Positions 8,588-19,914 of a stretch of DNA of 64,000 nt are shown piece by piece. The position numbers were made by a program, and so were the translations under genes. Position 1 is the stretch's first letter. Every line of letters begins with the position of its first letter. The notes under the pieces were generated by a model. The model worked only from the letters and a program-made list of their open reading frames with translations. It made no database searches and was not told where the DNA came from. The stretch is from Paramoeba atlantica (Eukaryota; Discosea). The stretch lies in NCBI GenBank assembly GCA_977017575.1, contig CDRNVI010000006.1:124001-188000 (forward strand). Reading direction: 5' to 3'.

Positions 8588-11007
8588 TTAGGGCTTTCTC
8601 TGAATATGACTGCCTACCTTACTAATGTCTCTCTCGATCTTACCTTCGTATCTCTCGACCTTCTCCATCTCAATCTCCTTCCCGCGACTGACAGCATCCG
8701 CCGGGTTCTCATCCGTGGATATGTACGCTGCCTTGACACAAATACCTTTCTCCTCAGTCAGTCGCAGGACTTCGCGCAATTCCATTGAAACCCCCTCTGA
8801 CTTGGAGATCCTCCTGTTCAGTGCAGCCTGACAGGAGGTGTTGTCAACAAAAACATCCAAGCAGGTTCCACGGGGGCAATGCGCGGAAAACTTCTCGAGG
8901 GCTAAGCGGACTGCTGCAGCTTCCGCACGATTCACCTCATACGAGGAGGACTCAGGCCACGCCTCTCCCGTAATCAAAACCTCTCCGCTGTCTAAATACA
9001 TAATCGCTCCCCACCCTTTCACCGAGGCATCGGTGTAGAGACGATGCTTGTGTGGAACAACATCGGGATGGGGAGGTGGAGACCGTGGAACATTCTCCAA
9101 CAACTCGTTTCTCCACTCTGCTAGCATGGAGCGAGTGACGACAGGGAGTGCGACCGGACGGTCACATAACTTTGGGCAACGGTTCAACAAGTTGATACGC
9201 CGTTGCGCCACCTTCAAAGCGAAATAAAATCGCGGCATATTGAGTCGGAGAACTGCGGAGCCATAAATGAGGCGCCCCACCACCGCCTCTAGGTCAACAA
9301 AGGAAATGTTGAAGAAAGAGTCGGCTCGCAGTTTCCTGATCACTCGCGGTCCCAGGCAGACCGTATGCGCGTTATGGTCGAACGCCACCCCATTGAACAC
9401 GTAATGTGCTACAGGGGGCTGACCCCGATCTTTGAAAAGACCGTTCGCCTTGTCGCAACGCTCGTCAATGAACTGAGCGTACGTGGTGGCCTCGGAGTGG
9501 GTTCCTGCAAACCGAACTCCGTCAACATAAACGTCGATAGCGCCTCGGTGAAACGAGTAGCGCTGAGAACAAATCGACGCCTCGCCAGCAATCGCGGCGG
9601 TAACCGTGTGCATAACCTCCGGTGCACACCTATGGCCCATCGGGAGGACGTTCATCTCATACACGTCTCCACTGTTCGTTCTAAGGCGGAATTTGGGCCG
9701 CGCCCTCTTCGGGATACCAATCTGGTAAAACCCGCATGTGAAGTCCCGCTTCACAGCCATCGGCTCGTGCGCCTTATGAAGATACTTGGAGGGATGATAT
9801 AATGGGACCTTTGGTTCATATGATTTTAATCTATCGTTATCGTCCCTTGTCCATGAAATAAATCTTCTGCGCTGATTGCCCTGATCATCGGTCTCCACAA
9901 CCGTGAAGGGAATCATGAACTGCATCGATGGGCGCTTTCTCAACTCCTGCGCCGGGACCTTAGAGATTATGCCTGCGTCCTCCAACAATCGGACGTCCGC
10001 CTCAGGCAATGAACCTTTCACACTAGGTTCGGGGTACGGGGCTTTAGGTACCCATAATAATTCATCCACTACCTTGCGAAAACGAGTGGCAGCTGACATA
10101 CTCATCCACTCCTTAACCTGATCCAAATGGATAACAGGTATCGACTTCTTAACGTGCAAAGGTAGGTGAGCGTCGTGTGCCTTGGCTAGCCGTGAAGAGC
10201 GGCGTGCACAAACAACGGAGTGCCTGCGAAGGTAAGGCACTTCCTCGAAGCACTTTGCCACGTGCTCCGAGGTTACAGCACTGGGAGACGTGCTGAGACT
10301 CTCTGCGTCCCGAGAGCCCTTGCCGTTGTAATACTGCTTGCGTTGTAGCGCAACAGTGATTCGACGTTGAGGTGTTTCGTGAGGTTCTGGACGTCCTCCA
10401 TCCTGAGATTCCCGAGGGAGATCTCGTGGAATAGGTAAGTAATTGCACCTCTTTTTATGGAATGTGTTCCGTACCCCGGACCGAGAAGTTGATTCATCCT
10501 GTGGTCCATCTCCCGGACCGTCGTGTAACACAGGCGCTGGCCTGGTCTCAAACTTCCCACAAACTGAGCCAGTTCGGGTGTCCCCGGTCCAGTCACTATC
10601 GCGTAGAGGTACGGCCGGTAAGGATTCAGACGGGTTGTCTTGGTCCCCCTGCCCCAATAAATGATTACCTCGTGACTGGCCACACTCACGAACTGCTCCC
10701 GCCTCAGGTCGGCGGTCTCGGTCCATCTCGCAGCGGCTTTCCAACACAGGAGGCAACACATGCTCTCCTTTACGTCGAGATGACGTCTCAGCTTCTTTAG
10801 AAGAAGTGGCGTGATTGGAAGCATCTGCCGCGTGGGTTCTAGCCCCTCCTGCGCTTGCAGGGCCTTTACGTAGAGACTCAATGGGGTACCTTCGATTCCC
10901 ATGAGCTCGAACAGAGTCCTCAATGCCCCTGCGTACCCCATGCGCGTCGAGGTAGCGAGAGGCAGAGTCTCGAGGAAGAGCACCGCGTTTGCAGGATTCG
11001 CGGTGAT
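8588..11007 (-). mobile_element. YR retroelement fossil, family A, RT-RH half
   Basis: Minus-strand fossil of a tyrosine-recombinase retroelement. Its right part (10273-11007) is the C-terminal portion of a tyrosine recombinase. Its left part (about 8588-10260) is a reverse transcriptase with a YVDG core (AIDVYVDGVRF) and an RNase H with LYTDASVKGWGAIM, VFVDNTSCQAALN and ENPADAVSR. The order recombinase then RT-RH is that of VIPER-type elements. The copy is broken: the Gag part is missing here. Its 615-bp recombinase segment recurs almost unchanged in the family A fossil at 17382-19880, suggesting a young age. Confidence 0.8.
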
Positions 11008-11514
11008 AAATAATTGTAATAAATAATTGTTGTTGTTGTTGTTGGTAACAAGAGCGCCTGCAATCCCCACATGCAAGCGCCGCAAGTACCACTCCGGCTC
11101 CCGAAATTGTTCCGGGTACGGGGACGCAAGGCTCTCCTAGGTCCTTCACCAATGACAGAGAACACTCCGTAGTTAGCCTACCATGTGTCAATCCCACTGG
11201 GAGGGTTCCTGATCAAGCACGAGTGCCGCTTTTACGCTTTAGAGTAGTGTAGCTTTTATGTTTCGGAGGTTCTTCAATTAATTATGCATGTGTAAGCAAG
11301 GAATTTACGTAGTGAGACGTCTATGTCAATGTGTGAATGTAGATATTGTGTGGTATATAGAGCATGTATTTGTGCACCCGCTCAGGAGAAAACAAAATTA
11401 TTAAAGGATATTTTGTACAGTATAATGACATGCAGGACCGTAAGTGAAAGTATGAAAATAGCTGATGTCGTATTCTATTTTACGTTTGTATGCTCAGCGG
11501 ATACCTAAATGTCT
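11008..11514. other. Junction region between two YR elements
   Basis: It contains a GTT microsatellite (about 11028-11044) and otherwise AT-rich sequence. The left 200 bp are unlike either neighbour; the right 300 bp are probably the 3' untranslated end of the family B element. No gene is seen. Confidence 0.35.
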
Positions 11515-13248
11515 TCAGTCTCTTGATATGAATGTGAGGCCCTGTTCTGTGAAAAGTCTCCATGCTTTCTGCAAGCGTTTCCATGAATTGTACAATCTGA
11601 AGTTCAATTCATCACTAGAGAACATCCTTTTCGGACGAGTGCCTATGTCAGCTACATTTTCTTCTGTAGGTATATCACAAATGATGAGATTACCCGCAAA
11701 GCACTCATGCTGGCTGATGACCTCGTCCAAGGGATGCACACGAGAATACCCCTTGTCAAAAGCACGAGAAGCCGCGAGATTGTCGCTTGCGATCACCATA
11801 TTAGCGTATCCATGCTCGGTAGCCATGGTGATCGCTTGTGATATGGCTGTCGCTTCTGCAAGCGCAATCGGCAGGTCGCACGACTGCTCGAGTAGGCGGT
11901 CCTTACAGATATTTCCGTTTTCCATAGGCCACACCGCCCAGCGAGAGGTGGTTGCATCAACCGCAGTGTAGAAAACACGTTTCTTGTATGTCAATCTGGA
12001 AAACATGGCCCAGTCCCGGGGCTTATTATTCATAGAAAGAACGCGACACATTCCTGCCTGTATCAGAGACCGACATGGCTTATCAACCGGTACGCTCCAG
12101 TCGGAGATTTCGCCCAAGATACTTTGTTGCTTGGAAATTCGACCTAGATTTCTTGTCGCCACGCCCAGTATAGCGTAAGCATGGCGCAAGTAACCTGCGA
12201 ATTGATACAGTTTCCTTGCAGATACAATATCCATACGGCCCGCTGCAAGTGCCCAACTCTTTACAATAACTGGGTCTGGTATCCATTTTGCCCTTCCTTC
12301 GCTTTGTATGATTTTTATGCCGCAATATGTAAACGAGCAAGTTCTATTTTCCAAAGTCATGTATTTCGTGACAACGTTGAAAAGCTTGAAATTTCGCTCA
12401 AGGCGATAATACCAATCTCTTACTGTTTGTTTACAAGATACGACTAGAAATGAGTCGTATAATAGGGCAATGAATCCTCCCTGGGATAAACTTATTAGAC
12501 CTGGAGCTTCAGTGCATTCATATAAGGTTTTATCTACGTTCAAGTCGAGATCTCCCTCTTCTTCGTATAGCATTATTGCCCACATAATGCTTTGTGCAAT
12601 GCCGCATGCATGCTTGTAACCCATCGGTAATACCGCGGGTCGACATATCATAGGTCCATGCTTTATACAACAGGCATGTCCAAGACCAGATGAGATCGGT
12701 ATCTGGTAGTAGCAGTTGCGGATGTCCCCATGCAGAAAACAGAAACCATTCATTGCGCAATCCCCCAACCGAACTAGAGCGCGGACGAGTACTTGTGTGC
12801 TCGGCACGTGAAAGGGAACACCCTCCCCGACAACACGTTCATTGGTCCAGCGCAAGTCAAAAATTGCTCGCGAATACGTCCCATCCTTAAGTACTGCTAT
12901 GTACTTTCCAAACCCTCGGGCCATCTCCTTTGTAGTCGATATCAATACCCCACATTCTTGTAGGTAACGAATGTGCCTCCTATACTGGGAGGAGTCTGGC
13001 TCAGTCTTTTCAATGTATTGGGTGTCTGGCGGCAAGGGATCAGTGCCTATAAGGGAGATTGCCTGTCGCGAAAAGGGGAAACGGTCTAGGCCTGCGCTAT
13101 CTAACCGGATACCACCTACATTTTGTAGAGGGTAGAGAGTATCCGAGTCGTGTGCAAAGCTTCCGCGTCTGCGAAAATCGCTATCCTCCGGTGCGTAGTA
13201 CGCATCAAAAGGGGAGGACAGTTCAGAGCTTAGAAGTTCGGTATCCAT
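11515..13248 (-). CDS. RT-RNase H of YR element B
   Basis: 577 residues. The N-terminal two thirds read as a DIRS/VIPER-type reverse transcriptase (fingers block YIAVLKDGTYSRAIFDLRW, palm region around VLPMGYKHACGIAQS). The C-terminal third is an RNase H with AVDATTSRWAVW, ALAEATAISQAI, VIASDNLAASRAF and a terminal EENVADIGTR. It lies 289 bp downstream of the recombinase gene on the same strand. Confidence 0.75.
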   Translation of the reverse strand: MDTELLSSELSSPFDAYYAPEDSDFRRRGSFAHDSDTLYPLQNVGGIRLDSAGLDRFPFSRQAISLIGTDPLPPDTQYIEKTEPDSSQYRRHIRYLQECGVLISTTKEMARGFGKYIAVLKDGTYSRAIFDLRWTNERVVGEGVPFHVPSTQVLVRALVRLGDCAMNGFCFLHGDIRNCYYQIPISSGLGHACCIKHGPMICRPAVLPMGYKHACGIAQSIMWAIMLYEEEGDLDLNVDKTLYECTEAPGLISLSQGGFIALLYDSFLVVSCKQTVRDWYYRLERNFKLFNVVTKYMTLENRTCSFTYCGIKIIQSEGRAKWIPDPVIVKSWALAAGRMDIVSARKLYQFAGYLRHAYAILGVATRNLGRISKQQSILGEISDWSVPVDKPCRSLIQAGMCRVLSMNNKPRDWAMFSRLTYKKRVFYTAVDATTSRWAVWPMENGNICKDRLLEQSCDLPIALAEATAISQAITMATEHGYANMVIASDNLAASRAFDKGYSRVHPLDEVISQHECFAGNLIICDIPTEENVADIGTRPKRMFSSDELNFRLYNSWKRLQKAWRLFTEQGLTFISRD

Positions 13249-13537
13249 TGTTTTGTGTGCGAAGTGCGTTTGAGATATAATTTATATCATATAATTTATT
13301 CTACTATGGGTGATCTATTTCCTACACAGCCACTATCTCCACATTTCTTAACTTTTATAGTTGGTCCACTTGTCACAGTTTATTGTGACTTTTACTTCAA
13401 TGACAGTGTGTAACTGTGTTCCCATATCTCTCGTCCTTCTCGATACGATTCTACTTATCACCTGTTTATCTAAAGTGTTCTAGTGATGCATACATTGTGT
13501 GCTTTACAATAATGGGACTGATTGTAAATTATTTATT

Positions 13538-14407
13538 TTATTCCATAGAATAACGTGTTGCAGTGAGTTCTGACATCCAGCGCCCTCTTCGAAGACGCGT
13601 GCTCAGATCAACTCCTTGCCGTGTCAAGTGTCCAGCGCAGCCGTGGCGCAGACAGTGGAACGACCATGTTTGCTGGCTGTTCCATCCAAATCGCGCGGCC
13701 GCGGCCGCTATCAAGCGATTGGCTTGCACCTTGTTCCAAGTCGGAAAGAGGCTTGATGTTGTTGAGATTGTTTTGAAGTACCCGAGTAAATGGCGTACTT
13801 CAGGTGCTTGTACCGTATCAACGGCAAAGTGGTGACGACCTTTCCCTCCACGAATTTTTATTAGTACATCGCTTTCGCTGATTTCCACGTCTGATGTCTG
13901 AAGACCTACGAGTTCGGAGTGTCGCAAAAGGCCAAAGTAACCAATTGCAAATCCTTGACCATACGTAATCTCTCCCTGGTCAATACAATATGTGGATAGT
14001 ACGCGAAGCTGGTCACGTGTGATGGAGCCCCGCGGCTTGGGGTCTAAACAAATTTTGAGCACCCCTTTAAATCGCCTTCGAAATCGAAGGGTTTGCGACC
14101 AACACTCGTTCTCTGGAAGGTCCTCAATTTGTCGCCAAACCAGGGCAGCGCGAAATGCTTCCAAGGTGGAGGGTCTGTAAAATCTCGACATGCTAGCACA
14201 TAAGGCAAGGAAATTCTCTTCTGCCATGTTGCATGCACCATGGACACCCATAAGGTGTTCCAGGCGATAAAAATATTGTGCTCGTTTTTGAGCCGTTCCC
14301 GCCGAAACGCCCACCTGAGCGAGCTGTCTATGAATTCCCACTTGAAGAAGAGAACGATACCCTCTCTGAATTTCTGCATCCCGCGAGGTTCGAGACTCTA
14401 GTGTCAT
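13538..14407 (-). CDS. Tyrosine recombinase of YR element B
   Basis: About 289 residues from the Met of MTLESRTSRDAEI. The C-terminal catalytic domain has the Arg in GYFGLLRHSELVGL, the HxLRH box in WSFHCLRHGCAG, and RGRWMSELTATRYS with the candidate nucleophile Tyr. The N-terminal half is helical as in core-binding domains. It would integrate the circular cDNA of the element. It stands between Gag and RT-RH, the diagnostic VIPER order. Confidence 0.8.
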   Translation of the reverse strand: MTLESRTSRDAEIQRGYRSLLQVGIHRQLAQVGVSAGTAQKRAQYFYRLEHLMGVHGACNMAEENFLALCASMSRFYRPSTLEAFRAALVWRQIEDLPENECWSQTLRFRRRFKGVLKICLDPKPRGSITRDQLRVLSTYCIDQGEITYGQGFAIGYFGLLRHSELVGLQTSDVEISESDVLIKIRGGKGRHHFAVDTVQAPEVRHLLGYFKTISTTSSLFPTWNKVQANRLIAAAAARFGWNSQQTWSFHCLRHGCAGHLTRQGVDLSTRLRRGRWMSELTATRYSME

Positions 14408-14757
14408 GTTGAGTGCTAGAAATGGCGGAACAATAATTACATTATACAGTATGTAGTATACGTATGATCTGGAGTTTTCATAAAGTAGACACGTACAACT
14501 GGCTACCGTGTGCAACGATTCTTAAATAGCTGAAGTATATAGGTACTTCGTAATAGAACACTTGTTTATAAATATTGTGTCGGCACACTTATCAGCACCC
14601 ATAATATATTTATCGGCATCCATTTTTAGTATCTTACTACTTTTTCGGGAGTTTTTATCAAATGTACGTGAAAAATACTTTTCTAGTGTTTGATACGAAC
14701 GCTTACTTTGCTTTCCACTCTTTCTTTCATACTTATTTTCATTTTGTGGTTCAATGT

Positions 14758-15822
14758 TTATTCATCGCGCCCGCGTTTGCCATGTCTAGGGAGAAATGGT
14801 TTTTCACGGTCGCGATGTTGACTAGCTTTGCAGTTCCGGGCCTGGTGCCCCCTTTTTCCGCAGTTCCAGCACGTTCCACCAGATGTACTGGAAACCGTTT
14901 GTCTAAAGCCATAACGGGGCTTTAAGTCCGGAGGAGCGCCGCGAGCGGATGCGCGTCCTTCAAGATTCAGACTCGGACGAGAGTGATGTACCTGCGACAC
15001 CGCACGTGAATGCGCGGCGAGATGCGCAACAATGGACTTGTTGCTCGTATCGACTGAATTGTCCCGCATGAGGGATTCCAGCGTTTCACGGGACACTGAG
15101 ACTCCCTCGTGCCGCAGTCGATACGACATTACGATCGCACCGAGCTTGCACAACAGCGTCCACACGCTCAGACGAACCCCGTCGTCTTTCGCGTTCGCGA
15201 AGGGGACACCTGGTGGAATTTCGGTCAGTGCCTTGGCGTAGTATGCCCAGTCCAAACGTCCTGCGGCAACGTCACAAACTTGGCGTTTGACATTCGGAGT
15301 AATCCAGGGCTCCGTGCAGAAGCCGGTCTGGGTAAGGCACGTGTGGATCGCCTCCCCGCACCGGGGGTCTTCTTGGGTCCCGATAATGGATCGAAAAGCC
15401 TCGCGGAGGTCTTTAGACGGGTGCTTCGTATTTGCTTCGGGGTGATGCGTCTGAGAGTTCACCGTAGGTTTTTCGAGAAGAGACGCCTCTTCTGCACCAA
15501 GCTCATCACGAAGCGCAACAAGGACTTGCGCGGGCACTTCGCTGCTTGCAAATGTACCATTTTGTACTGCAGCCAACGCGAGACGAATGCTCCGCGAGCC
15601 TGGTACACTGCTGCCTCTTCCCGCGTGCGCGCACGCACGTTCTAGGAGAGGATCGATTGGCATGCGCTCTTTCGCGAATTGGATTGCCCCGGGAATAACG
15701 GTGAGTAAATCCTGACGAACAGTCAGTCCCAGGCGTTTCATTGAGCATATTTGCTTAAATGCCTCCTCAGCCGAAACAGTGGGTGCTGCAACAGGCACCA
15801 ATTCGGGGATAGCATCAGACAT
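14758..15822 (-). CDS. Gag-like protein of YR element B
   Basis: About 354 residues from the Met of MSDAIPELVP; an upstream Met in the same frame exists but follows a poor context. The body is helical and without recognised domains. Near the C-terminus is one zinc knuckle, CWNCGKRGHQARNC, followed by a basic tail (KPFLPRHGKRGRDE), as in retroelement nucleocapsid proteins. It is the first gene of the element, just downstream of the 127-bp array. Confidence 0.75.
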   Translation of the reverse strand: MSDAIPELVPVAAPTVSAEEAFKQICSMKRLGLTVRQDLLTVIPGAIQFAKERMPIDPLLERACAHAGRGSSVPGSRSIRLALAAVQNGTFASSEVPAQVLVALRDELGAEEASLLEKPTVNSQTHHPEANTKHPSKDLREAFRSIIGTQEDPRCGEAIHTCLTQTGFCTEPWITPNVKRQVCDVAAGRLDWAYYAKALTEIPPGVPFANAKDDGVRLSVWTLLCKLGAIVMSYRLRHEGVSVSRETLESLMRDNSVDTSNKSIVAHLAAHSRAVSQVHHSRPSLNLEGRASARGAPPDLKPRYGFRQTVSSTSGGTCWNCGKRGHQARNCKASQHRDREKPFLPRHGKRGRDE

Positions 15823-16131
15823 TGTAGTATTTTGAAAAACGAACAAAGACGTAAAACATGCGTTTTTACACTGCTTACGGAGTGAGAAACTCACAGCCGA
15901 TTACACATTACCTAAAGATTAATCCAACCGTAACAATATCTACATCAAGACGGGGCTATCCTTCAAATCAAGCAGCCGTGTAAGCCTAAATTAAACGATA
16001 ACTTGCATCCCGTGCCGATTCTTGCAAACTAGATATTTTTGAGTCACATCACGACTCATATTACCAAAGGTTGGAGTTATTAACTCGTCACAAGGTAACC
16101 TGACGCGCCGCTTCGTACGGCATTTTCAAAC

Positions 16132-16940
16132 GTACCACAAGCTTAAAAACTGCGCTTGTAACATACAGAGCGCTTGGCGCACGATCACGGCGCTATATTC
16201 CTTGCGTTTAACGTAATTACCGAGCCAATGGGCTCATGTAGTGCTCGGCATGGCAACTACATCACAAACTTAAAAGCTACGCTCGTAACATACAGAGCGC
16301 TTGGCGCACGATCACGGCGCTATATTCCTTACGTTCAACGTAATTACCGAGCCAATGGGCTCATGTAGTGCTCGGCATGGCAACTACATCACAAACTTAA
16401 AAGCTACGCTCGTAACACACAGAGCGCTTGGCGCATGATCACAGCGCTATGTTACTTACGTTCAACGTAATTACCGAGCCAATGGGCTCATGTAGTGCTC
16501 GGCATGGCAACTACATCACAAACTTAAAAGCTACGCTCGTAACATACAGAGCGCTTGGCGCACGATCACGGCGCTATGTTCCTTACGTTCAACGTAATTA
16601 CCGAGCCAATGGGCTCATGTAGTACTCGGCATGGCAACTACATCACAAACTTAAAAGCTACGCTCGTAACATACAGAGCGCTTGGCGCACGATCACGGCG
16701 CTATATTCCTTACGTTCAACGTAATTACCGAGCCAATGGGCTCATGTAGTGCTCGGCATGGCAACTACATCACAAACTTAAAAGCTACGCTCGTAACACA
16801 CAGAGCGCTTGGCGCACGATCACGGCGCTATATTCCTTACGTTCAACGTAATTACCGAGCCAATGGGCTCATGTAGTGCTCGGCATGGCAACTACATCAC
16901 AAACTTAAAAGCTACGCTCGTAACACACAGAGCGCTTGGC
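16132..16940. repeat. Tandem array of 127-bp units (about 6.3 copies)
   Basis: The word GCGCTTGGCGCACGATCACG recurs at 16170, 16297, 16424, 16551, 16678 and 16805 and partially at 16932, a strict 127-bp period with only scattered substitutions. Each unit contains inverted motifs (GAGCCAATGGGCTC; AGCGCTTGGCGC). Short ORFs in the array are a by-product of the period, since 127 is not a multiple of 3. Its place just upstream of Gag suggests a promoter/enhancer or terminal-repeat role for element B. Confidence 0.9.
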
Positions 16941-17191
16941 GCTCGCTCGCATTACGTGTCATGGATTTTGAGAGATAAAGGAAAACATGCAATGGCAGTA
17001 CGTGAAACCAGTGCTATGATATTTATCGATCTAATTATCTGCATTGTCTATAAATTTATAGATTTTTTTTTTTTTTTTTAAATACTTTCCCCCCTTTCAT
17101 GCTTCCCATCCCTTACTTAGTATATAGTATCATCCGACCTCAGCCTCCCACAGGAAGTGTGCATAACATTCCTTGTAGGTAGTCATGCATT
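16941..17191. other. Gene-free spacer with T run
   Basis: AT-rich, with a 17-nt T run near 17063-17079. No coding frame of substance. Confidence 0.4.
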
Positions 17192-17383
17192 ACTTCCTTT
17201 CGTGGGCATCGGTCTCCTTTAACCCTGCCGGTGCAAAGCAGAGGTCGGATGTAATCCCCCCCCTCATTCGGTCGTATTTCCCCCTAGCCTTCCATCACCT
17301 TTCCACATTTCCTGAGAAATGTGGCCCCGGGCTTTGGACCGGAATTGCAGGGTTAAAGGAGACCGATGCCCACGAAAGGAAGT
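17192..17383. repeat. 192-bp foldback with perfect 37-bp arms
   Basis: The left arm 17192-17228 (begins ACTTCCTTTCGTGGG) and the right arm 17347-17383 are perfect reverse complements. The 118-bp centre holds a C run and a second small hairpin (CCACATTTC/GAAATGTGG). No clear target duplication flanks it; the right arm abuts exactly the truncated recombinase of the family A fossil. It could be a MITE or the palindromic scar of a replication or repair event. Confidence 0.8.
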
Positions 17384-19880
17384 CCTCCATCCTGAGATTC
17401 CCGAGGGAGATCTCGTGGAATAGGTAAGTAATTGCACCTCTTTTTATGGAATGTGTTCCATACCCCGGACCGAGAAGTTGATTCATCCTGTGGTCCATCT
17501 CCCGGACCGTCGTGTAACACAGGCGCTGGCCTGGTCTCAAACTTCCCACAAACTGAGCCAGTTCGGGTGTCCCCGGTCCAGTCACTATCGCGTAGAGGTA
17601 CGGCCGGTAAGGATTCAGACGGGTTGTCTTGGTCCCCCTGCCCCAATAAATGATTACCTCGTGACTGGCCACACTCACGAACTGCTCCCGCCTCAGGTCG
17701 GCGGTCTCGGTCCATCTCGCAGCGGCTTTCCAACACAGGAGGCAACACATGCTCTCCTTTACGTCGAGATGACGTCTCAGCTTCTTTAGAAGAAGTGGCG
17801 TGATTGGAAGCATCTGCCGCGTGGGTTCTAGCCCCTCCTGCGCTTGCAGGGCCTTTACGTAGAGACTCAATGGGGTACCTTCGATTCCCATGAGCTCGAA
17901 CAGAGTCCTCAATGCCCCTGCGTACCCCATGCGCGTCGAGGTAGCGAGAGGCAGAGTCTCGAGGAAGAGCACCGCGTTTGCAGGATTCGCGGTGATTCCC
18001 TTCGCCTGGCAATACTCGCGCAGGCGGAACCACAGTCGCTCCCTTGTGGCCCACGTGGCCGTTGCCCACATGGGCTGGAGCGCCTCGCCCAACTGGGTGG
18101 CGCGAGGATCGTCGGCGGGCATCCTCAGAATGGCCTCGAGCAGCTGCTTGCGGTGTTTTCCTGGCGGCTGTGCGGCGTCGGCGGTTACGACGGCGGCGGG
18201 TTTGGCGGCGGCGGGTTTGGGAGGAACGGTGAGCCGGGGGAGAGGAAGTGCCGGAAGAGCGACGCTGCGACGTCGTAGCCGTAACGGGGAGAGAGGGCGT
18301 GGAGGAGGAGTATTGCCACGCACGCGTGGCCGTCTTTCGCGCTGGCGGAGGGACGGAGAGGGAACAGGTGTATGAAAATCCACCCGTCGTCGCCTGGGAC
18401 GACGGGCACGAGCAGTAACTGGGGTGGGGAGCATTTCCTAGTGGAAAGCCCGCGATGCGCCGTAACGGTTGGCGCCGCCCACCACCCCGCCGCGAAAATC
18501 CTGTTGCGGGGCGCGTTGGGTACGGAACTGCCCCCCCTGCTGTTGGGACGCTTGGGGGCAGTTCGATCGGAGGTGGCCTGGCTGATGACAGCCAAAACAG
18601 AAAGGTCCCTGGCTGCGTCGACGAGGAGACGGACGCTGCGCAGTCCGGCCCCTCAGTTGCTCGTCGACCACAAGCTGACCGTAACGGTCCTGAGGGTCGT
18701 CGTCACGGTGCAACCGCTGTTGCACACGTTCGACTGCAACACCCGCCGCAGCCCAATAATGGTTGCGATGCTCTTCGATGATGAGAAGGGCTACGGCGAG
18801 GTTGTGCTTCTCTAGCCAACCCTCTGTGTTGCGCGCAGCGTAAACCCATTCAGCCAACATTTTGAACAGGCGCTCGCGCTGCGGCGGAGGGTTGAAGCTT
18901 ACCCCAAGCTGCGGAGCTTCGCGCAGCTCACGGATGAGTTCACGTGGCTTGAACAAATCATCTGTGTCGATCCACGGTTGCCAAGTAACCGGGTCGTAGG
19001 GGGAGAAGCTTTTCGGGTCCGTAACACGGACGCGTTCAAACGCCGGAATCAAATCTTCAACTGGTTTCCCACCCGGCATCTGTGCCCGAACATGGGCAAG
19101 GTCCAAGGAGTGGTAATTGATATCGGGATGGGGAAAACGGTAGGCTGTATTCACGTCCCCATCCCATTCTGTAAACAACTCAGTTGATTCCGGGTCATTA
19201 GGATGCGTCATATGCACCCGCCCTATAGCCGTCTGCCGTAGGCCATCTCGGGGAAGAGACCATACAGCTTCGACGGTGACCTCATAGCGTTTGCGCAGAA
19301 GGTCAATCACTTTCATGACAAACTCTTCCTTGCTTTGGCTGGTCATGATTCCTCGGGCATCAAGGCGTGAACGCTGAGGCACCTCGACGTGGTCAATGTC
19401 GAGGGCATCGTATCGACGAGGTGAGCGGGAAGCCTCAACCTGGTCAGGGTTAAGGGTTCCCTTGCGACGTATCGGGACTTCCGGAGCATCGAGTGGAATG
19501 GGATAAGGGCTATTAAAGGAGCTTGCAGGAAGACTGGGAGATTACTCGGGAGCGGACTCGGCGGTTCGCGGGCGGGGCTCAACGCTCTACCAGACGGACG
19601 TACCTTCCGCCGCGCCGGGCCTGGGGTAGGGGGAATCTGAGTAGGTTTCGCGGTTACCTGCGGAGCTGCCTGCGTGGGGAGAGGGGGAAGAGGGGGGCGA
19701 ACGGGAGGGCACGACAGGGACTGGCGCTTAGAACGAGCAAAGGAAGAGGTCTCAATCGGTGTCGGTGCCCGGTCTCGTTTTGGGGAGCGATCACGGTCCT
19801 GGCTCGACTCCTGTGGAGCCCGCAAACGTTGGGATCTCATCGTAACACAAAAACTTAAACGTGGTAGAAGCAACAACCTA
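17382..19880 (-). mobile_element. YR retroelement fossil, family A, Gag-YR half
   Basis: Minus-strand fossil. A Gag region (about 18438-19876) with a proline-rich start and one zinc knuckle CFGCHQPGHLRSNC precedes a tyrosine recombinase (about 17390-18434, with GTHSIKRGA). The recombinase keeps a longer N-terminal part than the copy at 8588-11007. The last 615 bp (17382-17996) match 10393-11007 with at most a few differences. The RT-RH part is missing here. The copy is broken and young. Confidence 0.8.
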
Positions 19881-19914
19881 ACAAGGATATATCAGAAATA
19901 GTAAAATATCCATG

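Larger units (their letters stand above)
11515..16940 (-). mobile_element. YR retroelement fossil, family B, VIPER-like, looks whole
   Basis: Three separate minus-strand reading frames follow each other in transcription order: Gag (15822-14758), tyrosine recombinase (14407-13538) and RT-RNase H (13248-11515). This order is described for VIPER of trypanosomatids and differs from DIRS and Ngaro. Upstream of Gag lies a tandem array of 127-bp units (16132-16940), possibly the promoter or terminal-repeat region. The reading frames look whole. The ends of the unit are not defined by simple terminal repeats, which is usual for YR retroelements. Age is probably recent because the frames are open. Confidence 0.75.

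Noticed and set aside
10260-11197. N-terminal 280 residues preceding the RT of YR family A as part of one fused protein
   Set aside because: They are the recombinase region read in a different frame; the recombinase frame has recognisable motifs, this one does not.
16170-16930. 127-bp array as a CRISPR array or as a family of 64-residue genes
   Set aside because: Units are contiguous without variable spacers, and the repeated ORFs arise from the period; there is no cas gene and the context is eukaryotic.
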